Part shown: one piece after another, positions 28,579 through 37,636 of the stretch
Layout: each line of letters begins with the position of its first letter
How positions within the stretch are numbered: the stretch's first letter is position 1
Assembly: GCA_963705155.1 (NCBI GenBank)
Contig: CAVPJC010000014.1
Location: forward strand, 124,001-188,000
Direction: 5' to 3'
From: CAVPJC01 sp963705155
GTDB lineage: Bacteria; Chloroflexota; Anaerolineae; Anaerolineales; UBA4823
DNA length: 64,000 nucleotides
Notes under the pieces: model-generated
Told to the model about the DNA's origin: nothing
Databases searched by the model: none
The model's input: only the letters and a program-made list of their open reading frames with translations
Position numbers and translations under genes: made by a program

Positions 28579-29547
28579 ATGACATTCAGTAAAGCGATTA
28601 TAAAAATTGATCCAGAAGTTGAGACAATCCGGATCATTGATATGCTGAGGAAAAATGTGCGCCAGGTGCTTCGCAGGCAGGGAGCTGTTTTGGGCGTGAG
28701 TGGTGGTGTTGATTTATCGGTGGTACTGGCTCTTTGCTGCCGTGCTTTTGGTACAGAAAGAGTGATTGCCCTGATGCTTCCAGAGAAGGATTTTGACCCG
28801 GAATCAGAACGGCTTGCTCGACTGGTTTGTACTACCTTTGGTATTGAGCCAGTTCTAGAGGTGATAACGCCTGTTCTGGACGGTTTCGGGTGTTATCCGC
28901 GCCGGGACGAAGCTGTGCGAAGGGTTTTTCCAGAGTTCCAGGCGGAGGCGGGTTATAAAATGAAAATTGGACTGCCGCAAAATTTACTGGATGAAGATAC
29001 CCTGAACGTCTTTCATCTGACAATTATTGCACCAGATGGTTCGGAGAAAAGCCAACGGTTGCCCTTGAAAGAGTTTTACCAGATTGTTGCAGCCTCGAAT
29101 TTTAAGCAACGTACTCGTATGTCCATGCTCTACTACCATGCAGAGCTTCACAACTATGCCGTCATCGGGACCGCCAATAAAAACGAACACGATCAGGGCT
29201 TCTTTGTGAAATATGGGGATGGCGGCGTCGACGTTCGTCCGGTTATCCATTTATTCAAGACCCAGATTTATCAATTGGCAGAATATCTGGGTATACCGGA
29301 AGAGATCCGCATGCGGCCTCCAACCACCGATACCTACAGCGCTCCGAGCACACAGCAGGAGTTCTTTTTCAGGCTTCCATTTGAAACAATGGATGTGTTA
29401 TGGTATGCACAGGAGCATGAGATCCCCATGGCGGAAGTTGCGAGTGCGATGGGTCTTTCCGAAATCCAGGTACAGCGAGCATATAATGACTTCACACGGA
29501 AGGCACGTACCACAGATTATTTGCGAATACCTCCCTTGGATATTTGA
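28579..29547 (+). CDS. NAD-synthetase-like ATP pyrophosphatase with altered PP-loop
   Basis: A 322-residue NadE-like protein. The PP-loop reads AVLGVSGGVDLSVVLAL; the usual SGGxDSS has Leu in place of the first Ser after Asp. Other family blocks are VIALMLPEKDFDPES, SNFKQRTRMSMLYYHAE, VIGTANKNEHDQGFFVKYGDGGVDVRPVIHLFKTQIYQLAEYLG and PPTTDTYSAPSTQQEFFF. The fragment between residues 95 and 160 (CYPRRDEAVRR and onward) is not typical of housekeeping NadE. It lacks a glutaminase domain and would depend on ammonia or on the adjacent amidotransferase. A function in amide formation in this locus is inferred. Confidence 0.8.
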   Translation: MTFSKAIIKIDPEVETIRIIDMLRKNVRQVLRRQGAVLGVSGGVDLSVVLALCCRAFGTERVIALMLPEKDFDPESERLARLVCTTFGIEPVLEVITPVLDGFGCYPRRDEAVRRVFPEFQAEAGYKMKIGLPQNLLDEDTLNVFHLTIIAPDGSEKSQRLPLKEFYQIVAASNFKQRTRMSMLYYHAELHNYAVIGTANKNEHDQGFFVKYGDGGVDVRPVIHLFKTQIYQLAEYLGIPEEIRMRPPTTDTYSAPSTQQEFFFRLPFETMDVLWYAQEHEIPMAEVASAMGLSEIQVQRAYNDFTRKARTTDYLRIPPLDI

Positions 29548-29661
29548 CCTGACAAATTAGCAATTAATTGAACCATCGATGAATTAAAAGCGACAATTGT
29601 GATAAGCTGTACAAGTGTGGATACCTGATTCTTTGTCGTAGATAATTCTCAGAGGTGGAAT

Positions 29662-31938
29662 ATGAATTACGTTAGACAAGCAGTTAAAAGAATTCTTCGG
29701 TTTGGTCTGATTGCGATATTCATTATCATTGCGATAGGGATGGTCAACCCATATCCGACAGCAGCTTACAGTGGAGGGTATGCCCTCAGTTTTGATGGGA
29801 TTGATGATGCCGTCAGAGTTGGGGCTCCCGATCAGGGCCAAATCATTATGGGACCTGATTGTAAAAATACAAAATCGATGACTGTATGGGTCAGACCGCT
29901 TGGAGCAACGCCAGTTGTCGGTTATTTAGGAGCTTCGAAGGTTATCGTTGGTGATGGCCCCAACTGGTTTGGCATTGTGCGCAGCAAAATCGGTACCAAT
30001 GGAGACGATCGAATCTGGGTGTACAACTTTGATACGAATGAAGATAGGATTGGCATTCCTTACACGATCGGAGAATGGGTGCACATCGCTATGGTCCATG
30101 CAGGGGGAGAACTCAAAGCGTACAAAAACGGTGTTTTGGTTAATGATATTCCAAGCGGTAAAACAAATCTGAATGGCGCCGATTATGTCGGTTGCACGAC
30201 TCTGTTTTTTGGTGGACAAGGAACGGGGCCATGGCCTTACCCGGATTTCCAGGGCCATATTGATGAAGTGAGCTTCTGGGGTAAAGAACTGACTGAACCA
30301 GAAATTCGCCAAGTTATGAACTCAGGTTTGGTGGGCGATGAGAACGGACTGGGCGCTTATTTTACAATGTCAAATGGTTCAGGCACAACTGTCACAGACG
30401 ATAGCATCAATAATTATGATGGACACTTCTTCGTTAATATTCTTGTAACTGGATCGCCTTCATGGGTGGCTTCAGGTGCAATGGCTGGACCTGATAACTC
30501 AATGGATTTTGATGGTCTGGATGATTTTGTTGAAATTGCCAGTGGGCCAGGGGCGTTCGCCAATCATACAGCTCTTACAATGAGTGGTTGGGTTTACCCT
30601 CGAACTGCTGATGCCGCGGCACCAAACTATGAGGGTTATTTTGGAGTAAGGAATAATTCAGATGCTGATTTCTATCTGATACAGGAAGGAACCAACATCC
30701 GGGGAGTATTTACGAATAGCGCTTCCGATTCCTACAGCGTCAGCACATCAGCTACCGTTAATGACTGGCAGCACCTGGCCCTGGTATATGATGGCTCAAA
30801 TCTGAGTCTGTTCAAAAATGGTGTATTGGCTGACCAAATCCCAGCAACCGGGCAAATAATTAATTCGACCGGGATGATGTCTATCGGTAAGATTGTTGAC
30901 GGAACAAACCAATATTATTTGGATGGCCAGGTGGATGAAGTTCAGGTATGGAGTACAGCACTGACAGAACAGTTTATCCGTGAAGGGATGGGCGAGTCAC
31001 TCGTTGGTAATGAAACCGGTCTGGAACTGTATTACCGTTTTGACCAGCATAATTCTGCTACTCAAACGATTTTGTACGATATCACAGGCAATGATCAGGA
31101 CGGGGTTCTGGTGAGCATGGACCCAAATTCGGACTGGGTGGGGTCCACTGCTTTCAATACATGGCTTGGGGCAGATAGTTCAGACTGGTTGGCAGCTGGA
31201 AACTGGAGCCGTAATAATCAACCTTCGACAGATGAAACGGTGGGTATTTATGCGGGTGATTTTGTCCACCAGCCCATCCTCGGAACGGCAGTGGATGTAA
31301 ATAATCTGGTGGTAGGATCGAATGCAGTCCTGGCTGTTGATAGTCTGGGGAGCGGGAGTGTAAACGCCAGCGGTAATCTCTTCAATTATGGCGCAATTGT
31401 ACAGTCGCAAATCGTCAATGCCGCTCCTGCCACCTTCATGAGCACAGGTGGTTATGGCGGAGTGATTATTGATCCTGGAACTGTCGACCTGGGTCAGGTG
31501 TCTGTGACTTTCCGAGATTATCAGGACTGCGTCTCTGGCGGTGGCACGGTTGAGCGATGTTTTAATATCACTTCGACCAATGCACCGACAAATGCAACGG
31601 TCACATTCTTCCATGACAGCAGCGAGTTGAATGGAAACGACTGCCTCACACTCGGGGTATACCACTATTCTGGTTCCTGGACGAGTGTGACACTCGATGG
31701 GACTTATGGAACCGGCGGACGGGATTGCACAACCTCGCCGTATTCCATCAGGGCGACTGGCATCAATACGTTCTCGCCTTTTGTACTCAAGTCAAACGGT
31801 TCTCCAACAGCCGTCACACTAGAAAAATTTGAAGCTAAAAGTGTAGGCAATATGTTGCCCTTCGCCATCGCACTGGGGGTACCTCTGACCCTACTGGCGT
31901 TTTTGATGTATGTACGCTGGCGGCGCCAGGCACGATAA
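29662..31938 (+). CDS. Secreted LamG-domain protein with C-terminal membrane anchor
   Basis: A 758-residue surface protein. Residues 1-38 form a signal peptide (basic start, FGLIAIFIIIAIGMV, cleavage after TAAYS or nearby). Two concanavalin-like LamG domains follow at roughly 43-230 and 278-460; each has the SFDGxDD start, GEWVHIAMVHAGG or NDWQHLALVYDGS, and YKNGVLV or FKNGVLA. A region of beta-rich sequence follows. The end, MLPFAIALGVPLTLLAFLMYVRWRRQAR, is one transmembrane helix with a basic tail. It probably binds carbohydrate at the cell surface, perhaps the glycan made here. No PEP or LPxTG motif is seen. Confidence 0.82.
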   Translation: MNYVRQAVKRILRFGLIAIFIIIAIGMVNPYPTAAYSGGYALSFDGIDDAVRVGAPDQGQIIMGPDCKNTKSMTVWVRPLGATPVVGYLGASKVIVGDGPNWFGIVRSKIGTNGDDRIWVYNFDTNEDRIGIPYTIGEWVHIAMVHAGGELKAYKNGVLVNDIPSGKTNLNGADYVGCTTLFFGGQGTGPWPYPDFQGHIDEVSFWGKELTEPEIRQVMNSGLVGDENGLGAYFTMSNGSGTTVTDDSINNYDGHFFVNILVTGSPSWVASGAMAGPDNSMDFDGLDDFVEIASGPGAFANHTALTMSGWVYPRTADAAAPNYEGYFGVRNNSDADFYLIQEGTNIRGVFTNSASDSYSVSTSATVNDWQHLALVYDGSNLSLFKNGVLADQIPATGQIINSTGMMSIGKIVDGTNQYYLDGQVDEVQVWSTALTEQFIREGMGESLVGNETGLELYYRFDQHNSATQTILYDITGNDQDGVLVSMDPNSDWVGSTAFNTWLGADSSDWLAAGNWSRNNQPSTDETVGIYAGDFVHQPILGTAVDVNNLVVGSNAVLAVDSLGSGSVNASGNLFNYGAIVQSQIVNAAPATFMSTGGYGGVIIDPGTVDLGQVSVTFRDYQDCVSGGGTVERCFNITSTNAPTNATVTFFHDSSELNGNDCLTLGVYHYSGSWTSVTLDGTYGTGGRDCTTSPYSIRATGINTFSPFVLKSNGSPTAVTLEKFEAKSVGNMLPFAIALGVPLTLLAFLMYVRWRRQAR

Positions 31939-32000
31939 AACGTGTGGGCGACTGTAAGTCGATTTTCGGATTGTCCATTTTAGAGTTTCATCACAAATAT

Positions 32001-32033
32001 CCCTGTCTCTCTACCCACAGAGGAGAGACAGGG
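32001..32033 (+). terminator. Eleven-base-pair hairpin after the LamG gene, overlapping the next ribosome site
   Basis: A perfect inverted repeat CCCTGTCTCTC (32001-32011) and GAGAGACAGGG (32023-32033) encloses an 11-base loop. No good T run follows (TATTGGG), so it is not a strong intrinsic terminator. The right arm contains most of the AGGAGA ribosome site used by the TTG start at 32036, so it may instead mask translation. Confidence 0.6.
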
Positions 32034-32035
32034 TA

Positions 32036-33328
32036 TTGGGTGTTCCATTGAGAATTCTATTCCTGACACAAATCGTTCCATATCCACCCGATTCCGGGCC
32101 AAAAGTAAAAACATACCATGTATTACGGTATCTTTCCGAACAGGGACATAAAATTCACTTGGCTTCTTTCGTTCGTAAGGAAGAAGAGACTAATTTGGAG
32201 TCCCTCCGCAGCCTGTGTGAAGAAGTCTATAGTGTTCCTATTCAACGTTCACGTGTTGCAGATGGCTTTTACTGGCTACGGAGTCATATTACGGGACGTC
32301 CTTTCTTGATCGAACGGGATGATCTTAGTGGTATGCGGAACCTCATCCGTGATATTTTGAATAATAAAGCTATCGATTGTATCCATGCTGACCAGCTAAC
32401 GATGGCCCAATTTGGCCTGCCACCGGTGTCATTATTCGGAGGTAGATCTGTATCTGATACGCAGGGAGATCGCCTTGAATCTGACAAGCAGCCATTGCTT
32501 GTATTTGATGCACATAATGCAGTCTGGACGATTGTAGATAGAATGCGGCAGACAGTGCCTACTTTACTTCGCCCGATTTTGAATCTTGAGGTCCGGAGAG
32601 TCAAACGATATGAGGGAATGATAGTAACAAAATTTGACCATACATTCGCTGTGACGGACATCGACAAGAATGATTTACTCAATGCCCAGAGGTTTGCTTC
32701 GGCAGGTGTAAGCTACTCGGACGTGAATTCATCCATCTCTGTTATCCCTATTGCGGTGGATACCGGGAGCTTACAACCGGTAGATAGAATTGTTGGATCT
32801 CGGAATATCCTGACACTGGGAACATTGCATTATCCACCCAATGCGGATGGGATTCGATGGTTCTTCTCTGAAGTATTTCCATTGATTTAACAGGCAATCC
32901 CTGATGTGACGCTAACGATTGTTGGTAAAAATCCGCCACAAGACTTTATCCAGACAGCGGATGATAGCAAGCATGTGATTACGGTTACGGGTTATGTTCC
33001 GGATCTGGAGCCATTGATGGAAAAAGCTGCCTTGCTCGTTGTTCCAGTGAGGGCTGGCAGCGGGATGCGTGTGCGGATTCTGGATGCTTTTGCTAGAGGC
33101 ATGCCGGTGGTGACAACAAATGTGGGTCTAGAGGGGATTAATGCGCAGCCGGGTAAGGATGTGCTTGTGGAAGATACACCTGAAGGTTTTTGCGCAGCTG
33201 TGATCTCATTATTGAAAAATCCGAATCTACAAAAGCAGCTTGGTGAGAATGGGCGAGCGCTAGCCGAAACGGTCTATGATTGGAAGGTGGCATTACGGCG
33301 CCTGGATAAAGTTTATGATGCAGGTTAA
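32036..33328 (+). CDS. Glycosyltransferase family 4 (in-frame TAA)
   Basis: A GT4 enzyme of about 430 codons interrupted by TAA at 32888-32890, with the same frame continuing on both sides (SEVFPLI, stop, QAIPDVTLTIVGKNPP). The start is TTG 32036 behind AGGAGA at 32021-32026. ILFLTQIVPYPPDSGPKVKTYHVLRYL is the same N-terminal type as the enzyme at 21111. The donor domain has LGTLHYPPNADGIRWFFSEVFP, VTGYVPDLEPLMEKAALLVVPVRAGSGMRVRILDAFARGMPVV. The stop falls in a loop that is normally variable and is either a nonsense mutation or a base error. Confidence 0.82.
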
Positions 33329-34625
33329 ACGGATTAATCCATACTCCGAATTGAAGATTCTTGGGGTGATCATTTCGATATCGGTCATATTACGTCTCGT
33401 GGCCGCGGTCTGGATGGGTGATCAGGTGATTGAGCTGCCGGGTACAACGGACCAGATTTCTTATCATACCCTGGCACAACGGGTTTTAGCGGGAGAGGGT
33501 TTTACATTTCCCCAGGCCTGGTGGCCTGCAACAGCCGCCGGCGCGCCGACAGCACACTGGAGTTTTTTGTACACTTTTTTTCTGGTGGCAGTTTATGCCA
33601 TATTTGGTGTACATCCTTTAGCTGCCCGCCTGATTCAAGCGGTACTGGTTGGAATATTACATCCCTGGCTTGTGTACCTTCTTGGAAGGTCATATCTAGG
33701 TGAAAAGGTAGGGCTTATTGCCGCTGCTTTGACATCGATTTATATCTACTTTATTTATTACAACGCTGCCCTAATGACAGAGTCTTTATATATTACTGCT
33801 ATTTTAAGTAGTCTCTTACTGACAGTAAAATTAAGTAGCAGAAATTTGGCTAAGAAAAGAATATTCGGAGGCGATCTTTGGCTGGGAATTTGGTTTGGAA
33901 TTTCATTAGGCGTGGTAGTTCTCATGCGACAGTTATTTTTGCTGCTCATTCCATTTCTATTTTTATGGTTATTGTGGGCAGGTGGATGGAAAAAACTATC
34001 ACCGATTATTTTCTCAACGATAATTCTGGTGGGAATGATCGCGCCGTTCACACTTTATAACTATGCGCGTTTCAACCGTTTTGTATTGTTGAACACTAAC
34101 TCGGGTTTTGCGTTTTTCTGGGGTAATCACCCATCTTACGGATCCCACTTCATACCTATTCTTCCTGCTGAAGCATATGCCCTTATGATTCCCAAGGAAT
34201 TGTTATCATTGGATGAAGCCGCATTGGACCAGGCGCTTTTAAAAAGAGCACTGGGTTTTATTCAAGACGATCCAATCCGATATCTCGAGCTTTCGGTAAG
34301 TCGGATACCCGCATATTTTAATTTTTGGCCGTCAAAAGGCAGTGGATTGGTGAGCAATATTTCCCGCGTTGGCAGCTTTGGCCTCGCACTGCCATTTTTT
34401 TTGTACGGATTATTTTTGTCAATAAAAAAGAAGAATATGTTTGTCGATTTAGGTGTGTCCCAATCCAAAATTCGTTTCTTGCTGATTGGATTTGTTGTCA
34501 TCTATACAGGCATACATTTATTGATCTGGGCACTCGTCCGGTATCGTCTGCCTGTGGATGCTGTTTTAATAATATTCGCTGGATTGGCGTTGAATACTAT
34601 TGTGGCTAGGTTTAATAGTAGATGA
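33315..34625 (+). CDS. GT39-type (PMT/ArnT-like) membrane glycosyltransferase
   Basis: A polytopic protein of 436 residues using a polyprenyl-phosphate sugar donor. ATG 33315 (or 33318) overlaps the end of the GT4 gene. The first helix is followed by an external loop GTTDQISYHTLAQRVLAGEGFTFP, with the acidic residue typical of the GT-C active site, then AHWSFLYTFFLVAVYAIFGVHPLAARLIQAVL. About eleven hydrophobic helices are visible. NHPSYGSHFIPILPAEAYALM forms a periplasmic loop. It would glycosylate a protein or lipid on the outer face. Substrate unknown. Confidence 0.82.
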   Translation: MMQVKRINPYSELKILGVIISISVILRLVAAVWMGDQVIELPGTTDQISYHTLAQRVLAGEGFTFPQAWWPATAAGAPTAHWSFLYTFFLVAVYAIFGVHPLAARLIQAVLVGILHPWLVYLLGRSYLGEKVGLIAAALTSIYIYFIYYNAALMTESLYITAILSSLLLTVKLSSRNLAKKRIFGGDLWLGIWFGISLGVVVLMRQLFLLLIPFLFLWLLWAGGWKKLSPIIFSTIILVGMIAPFTLYNYARFNRFVLLNTNSGFAFFWGNHPSYGSHFIPILPAEAYALMIPKELLSLDEAALDQALLKRALGFIQDDPIRYLELSVSRIPAYFNFWPSKGSGLVSNISRVGSFGLALPFFLYGLFLSIKKKNMFVDLGVSQSKIRFLLIGFVVIYTGIHLLIWALVRYRLPVDAVLIIFAGLALNTIVARFNSR

Positions 34626-35863
34626 ATATTTTATTTGTTGTACCTTATGTACCCAACCTGATCAGGACGCGATCGTATAATTTAATTCGATCGCTTCAAC
34701 GAATAGGTCATGAGGTCTCGGTTTATACTCTGTGGAGTGACGAGAGAGAAAAACAGGATGCTGACAAATTAAGCCATGAATGTCATGAGGTACACGCTCT
34801 CCATTTACCGCGCATGCGATCGCTGATTAACAGCCTTGTGGCTTTACCAACAGGACTTCCTTTACAGGCGGTATACAGCTGGTTACCTATGCTAGCTAGC
34901 CAGCTCGAGAAAGCTATCAACCTGAGATCCGGCCGGCAATTTGATATTGTGCATGTTGAACACTTGCGAGGAGCACGGTACGGGATGTATTTAAAAGAAA
35001 AATTCCCGCATCTCCCCGTTATATGGGATAGCGTCGATTGCATCAGTTATTTGTTTGCACAGGCAGCCGGAAAGAGCCGGAGCCTATTTGGAAATGTTAT
35101 CACACGATTTGAGCTACCTCGTACACGGGCTTATGAGCGCATGCTACCAGGAAAGTTTGATCATGTCTTGATTACTTCGCCGATCGATCGTCAAGCCCTG
35201 TGGGACTTGATGGATCACGACCGCATAAACGTTCCAATTTCCATCATTTCCAATGGAGTAGACTGGGAGTATTTTTCTCAACCATTTGAAATTCACCGAG
35301 ATGAAGCCACAATTGTTTTCAGTGGCAAAATGAGCTATCACGCAAATATTACGATGGCTCTCTACCTTGTGGAGACGATAATGCCGTTAATCTGGCAGCG
35401 GAAACCTGATATAAGGCTGTATATTGTGGGTAAAGACCCTCCGCCTAGTATCCTACACCTTGGTATCGACCCGCGGGTAATTGTGACCGGGACTGTGGAT
35501 GATCTGCGTCCATATCTCAAGCGAGCCTCAGCAGCAGTCGTTCCATTACTTTATGGGGCAGGTTCACAGGTAAAGGTTTTGGAAGCGATGGCTTGCGGGA
35601 CCCCAGTTGTTGTTACTCCTAGGGCAATTGCTGCTTTGCAGGTGGTTCCGGGAAGGGATGTTTTAGTTGCCAGTCAGCCTGAAGATTTTAGCCAATATAT
35701 CGTGGAATTGGTGGAGAATCCAAGCATGCGGGAGCGGGTTGGCCAGGCTGGGAAAAAATACGTCGAAGAAAATCATCGCTGGTCTGCAATCGCTACAAAG
35801 TTGGATCAGATTTATGTCTCGACCAAAAACCAACTTATAGCAAAAAATCCTCAGAAAAACTAA
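34622..35863 (+). CDS. Glycosyltransferase family 4
   Basis: A 413-residue GT4 enzyme whose ATG overlaps the preceding stop (ATGA type). MNILFVVPYVPNLIRTRSYNLIRSLQRIGH opens the acceptor domain. The donor domain carries IISNGVDWEYF, VFSGKMSYHANITMALYL, LYIVGKDPP, VTGTVDDLRPYLKRASAAVVPLLYGAGSQVKVLEAMACGTPVV, with the EX7E-like end. It is the third member of a TIGR03087-like sub-type in this locus, with 21111 and 32036. Followed by a 161-base gap, so a transcript may end or start there. Confidence 0.88.
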   Translation: MNILFVVPYVPNLIRTRSYNLIRSLQRIGHEVSVYTLWSDEREKQDADKLSHECHEVHALHLPRMRSLINSLVALPTGLPLQAVYSWLPMLASQLEKAINLRSGRQFDIVHVEHLRGARYGMYLKEKFPHLPVIWDSVDCISYLFAQAAGKSRSLFGNVITRFELPRTRAYERMLPGKFDHVLITSPIDRQALWDLMDHDRINVPISIISNGVDWEYFSQPFEIHRDEATIVFSGKMSYHANITMALYLVETIMPLIWQRKPDIRLYIVGKDPPPSILHLGIDPRVIVTGTVDDLRPYLKRASAAVVPLLYGAGSQVKVLEAMACGTPVVVTPRAIAALQVVPGRDVLVASQPEDFSQYIVELVENPSMRERVGQAGKKYVEENHRWSAIATKLDQIYVSTKNQLIAKNPQKN

Positions 35864-36024
35864 TAGTTTTGTTTGGGGAGTCGCATATCTGAGGAATTGC
35901 TGGTATTATCGGTATTATATTTATACGATAACGCAATTATAGTTTAACCAAATAACCGCGGAGAGAATGACAGCCCGTTGAATCATCTGGGATAGTATGG
36001 ATTTACCCACGGAGGGATTTCAGG

Positions 36025-37536
36025 ATGAAGATCGTTGGTCCAGGGATGGACAGTTTTATTCGAGATGTGGGAGCGGTCAAAACCAGCAGAAAGGCTAAAA
36101 GCCTGCCTCATAAAATTCTCTGGTCAGTCTACTATTTACTCCTGATTGGTAATGACATGCTCATGACGATGGTGGGTTTTGGGCTTGCGTATCATGTTCG
36201 TTTTAACTTGAACATCGCTATATTTCAGCAAGATGCAATCTATTCGCAGCCCTATTATTCGAGTCTCACCTTTGTGTTGGTGCCGGTTTGGTTGATTATA
36301 TTTGCGTCAATCGGTTTGTACAACCGGCAGTATCTGCTGGGTGGAACGGATGAATATGCATTAGTGGCAAGGGCAACCACGGCCGGATTGATGGTTCTCA
36401 TAATTTTTGGTTTCTTGAAGCCGGAATTTATTATTGCTCGTGGTTGGCTTTTCTTGGCGTGGTTTTTTTCGTTTTTATTCGTGACCAGTGGAAGATTTAC
36501 ACTGAGACGAGTTGTATATTTTGGTCGTACCTACGGATATTTTTCTGCAGCAACCGTGATTGTTGGCGCCAATGATGAGGGAATTTCCTTAGCAAGGCAG
36601 TTGAGTAGCTGGAAAACCTCAGGTTTACGTTTGATTGGTTTTGTCGATAAAAAATTAAAACCCGGCACTCTGGTATTGGGTGGACTACGAGTGTTAGGCT
36701 CAACAGATGATCTGGACGAAATCGTCGAGCATTATGGAGTTGAAGAGATTGTGCTTGCATCCAGTGCAATATCGACACACGATAAACTACTTGATGTTTT
36801 TCAGCAGTATGGGGTCGATAGTGATATCAATGTTCGTATGTCATCGGGATTGTATGAAATCATCACCACTGGTTTAACTGTAAAAGAGTTTGCATATGTA
36901 CCTCTGGTCGGAGTCAACAAGGTACGCCTTACCGGAACAAATCAGGTGATCAAGTTTTTGTTGGATTATTTGCTAACCATCCCCGGTATGATCGTCTTGT
37001 TGCCAGTATTAGCACTCATAGCCCTGGCTATCCGGCTGGATTCTCCGGGGCCTATCGTGTTCCGAAGACGCGTGATGGGGGTAAACGGAAGGCAATTTGA
37101 CGCCTTCAAATTCCGAACGATGTACACCAATGGAGACGAGATTTTATCCAGGCACCCGAAATTGAAGAGCGAATTGGAAACGAGTTATAAAATCAAAAAT
37201 GATCCACGCGTAACCAGGGTTGGGAAATGGTTGCGTAGATTTAGTTTGGATGAACTGCCCCAGTTGATTAATGTCCTGAAAGGCGAGATGTCGCTGGTTG
37301 GGCCACGGATGATCTCACCGCAGGAGATGGCAGTATATCGTCAATGGGGGATGAATTTACTCACTGTGAAACCCGGTCTCACAGGTTTGTGGCAAGTGAG
37401 CGGAAGGTCAGACGTATCCTATGCAGAGCGTGTCCGCCTGGATATGCACTATATTAGAAATTATAGTCCCTGGTTAGATTTTCAAATCATTCTACGGACG
37501 ATACCTGTGTTTATTTACGGGCACGGAGCATATTGA
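36025..37536 (+). CDS. Polyprenyl-phosphate sugar-1-phosphate transferase (initiating)
   Basis: A 503-residue initiating transferase (WbaP/exopolysaccharide polyprenyl glycosylphosphotransferase family). Five transmembrane segments span residues 35-160, a nucleotide-binding-like domain (VIVGANDEGISLARQL, GLRLIGFVDKKL) lies around 185-300, and a further helix LLDYLLTIPGMIVLLPVLALIAL leads into the catalytic domain: RLDSPGPIVFRRRVMG, FKFRTMY, KWLRRFSLDELPQLINVLKGEMSLVGPR, LTVKPGLTGLWQVSGRSD. It attaches the first sugar phosphate to undecaprenyl phosphate and so starts the glycan assembled by the upstream transferases. Confidence 0.92.
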   Translation: MKIVGPGMDSFIRDVGAVKTSRKAKSLPHKILWSVYYLLLIGNDMLMTMVGFGLAYHVRFNLNIAIFQQDAIYSQPYYSSLTFVLVPVWLIIFASIGLYNRQYLLGGTDEYALVARATTAGLMVLIIFGFLKPEFIIARGWLFLAWFFSFLFVTSGRFTLRRVVYFGRTYGYFSAATVIVGANDEGISLARQLSSWKTSGLRLIGFVDKKLKPGTLVLGGLRVLGSTDDLDEIVEHYGVEEIVLASSAISTHDKLLDVFQQYGVDSDINVRMSSGLYEIITTGLTVKEFAYVPLVGVNKVRLTGTNQVIKFLLDYLLTIPGMIVLLPVLALIALAIRLDSPGPIVFRRRVMGVNGRQFDAFKFRTMYTNGDEILSRHPKLKSELETSYKIKNDPRVTRVGKWLRRFSLDELPQLINVLKGEMSLVGPRMISPQEMAVYRQWGMNLLTVKPGLTGLWQVSGRSDVSYAERVRLDMHYIRNYSPWLDFQIILRTIPVFIYGHGAY

Positions 37537-37636
37537 GTTTGCACAAATACTGTCAGGTTGTTCTGCTGGTTTTGCCTTTATAATTGGTGTTAGTAGCTCT
37601 TCTTTTTGTGATATTTGTATTGGTGTGGAGGAGAAT

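Noticed and set aside
29662..31938. A PEP-CTERM/exosortase substrate
   Set aside because: The Pro-Glu-Pro box is absent before the C-terminal helix, and no exosortase gene is present in the window.
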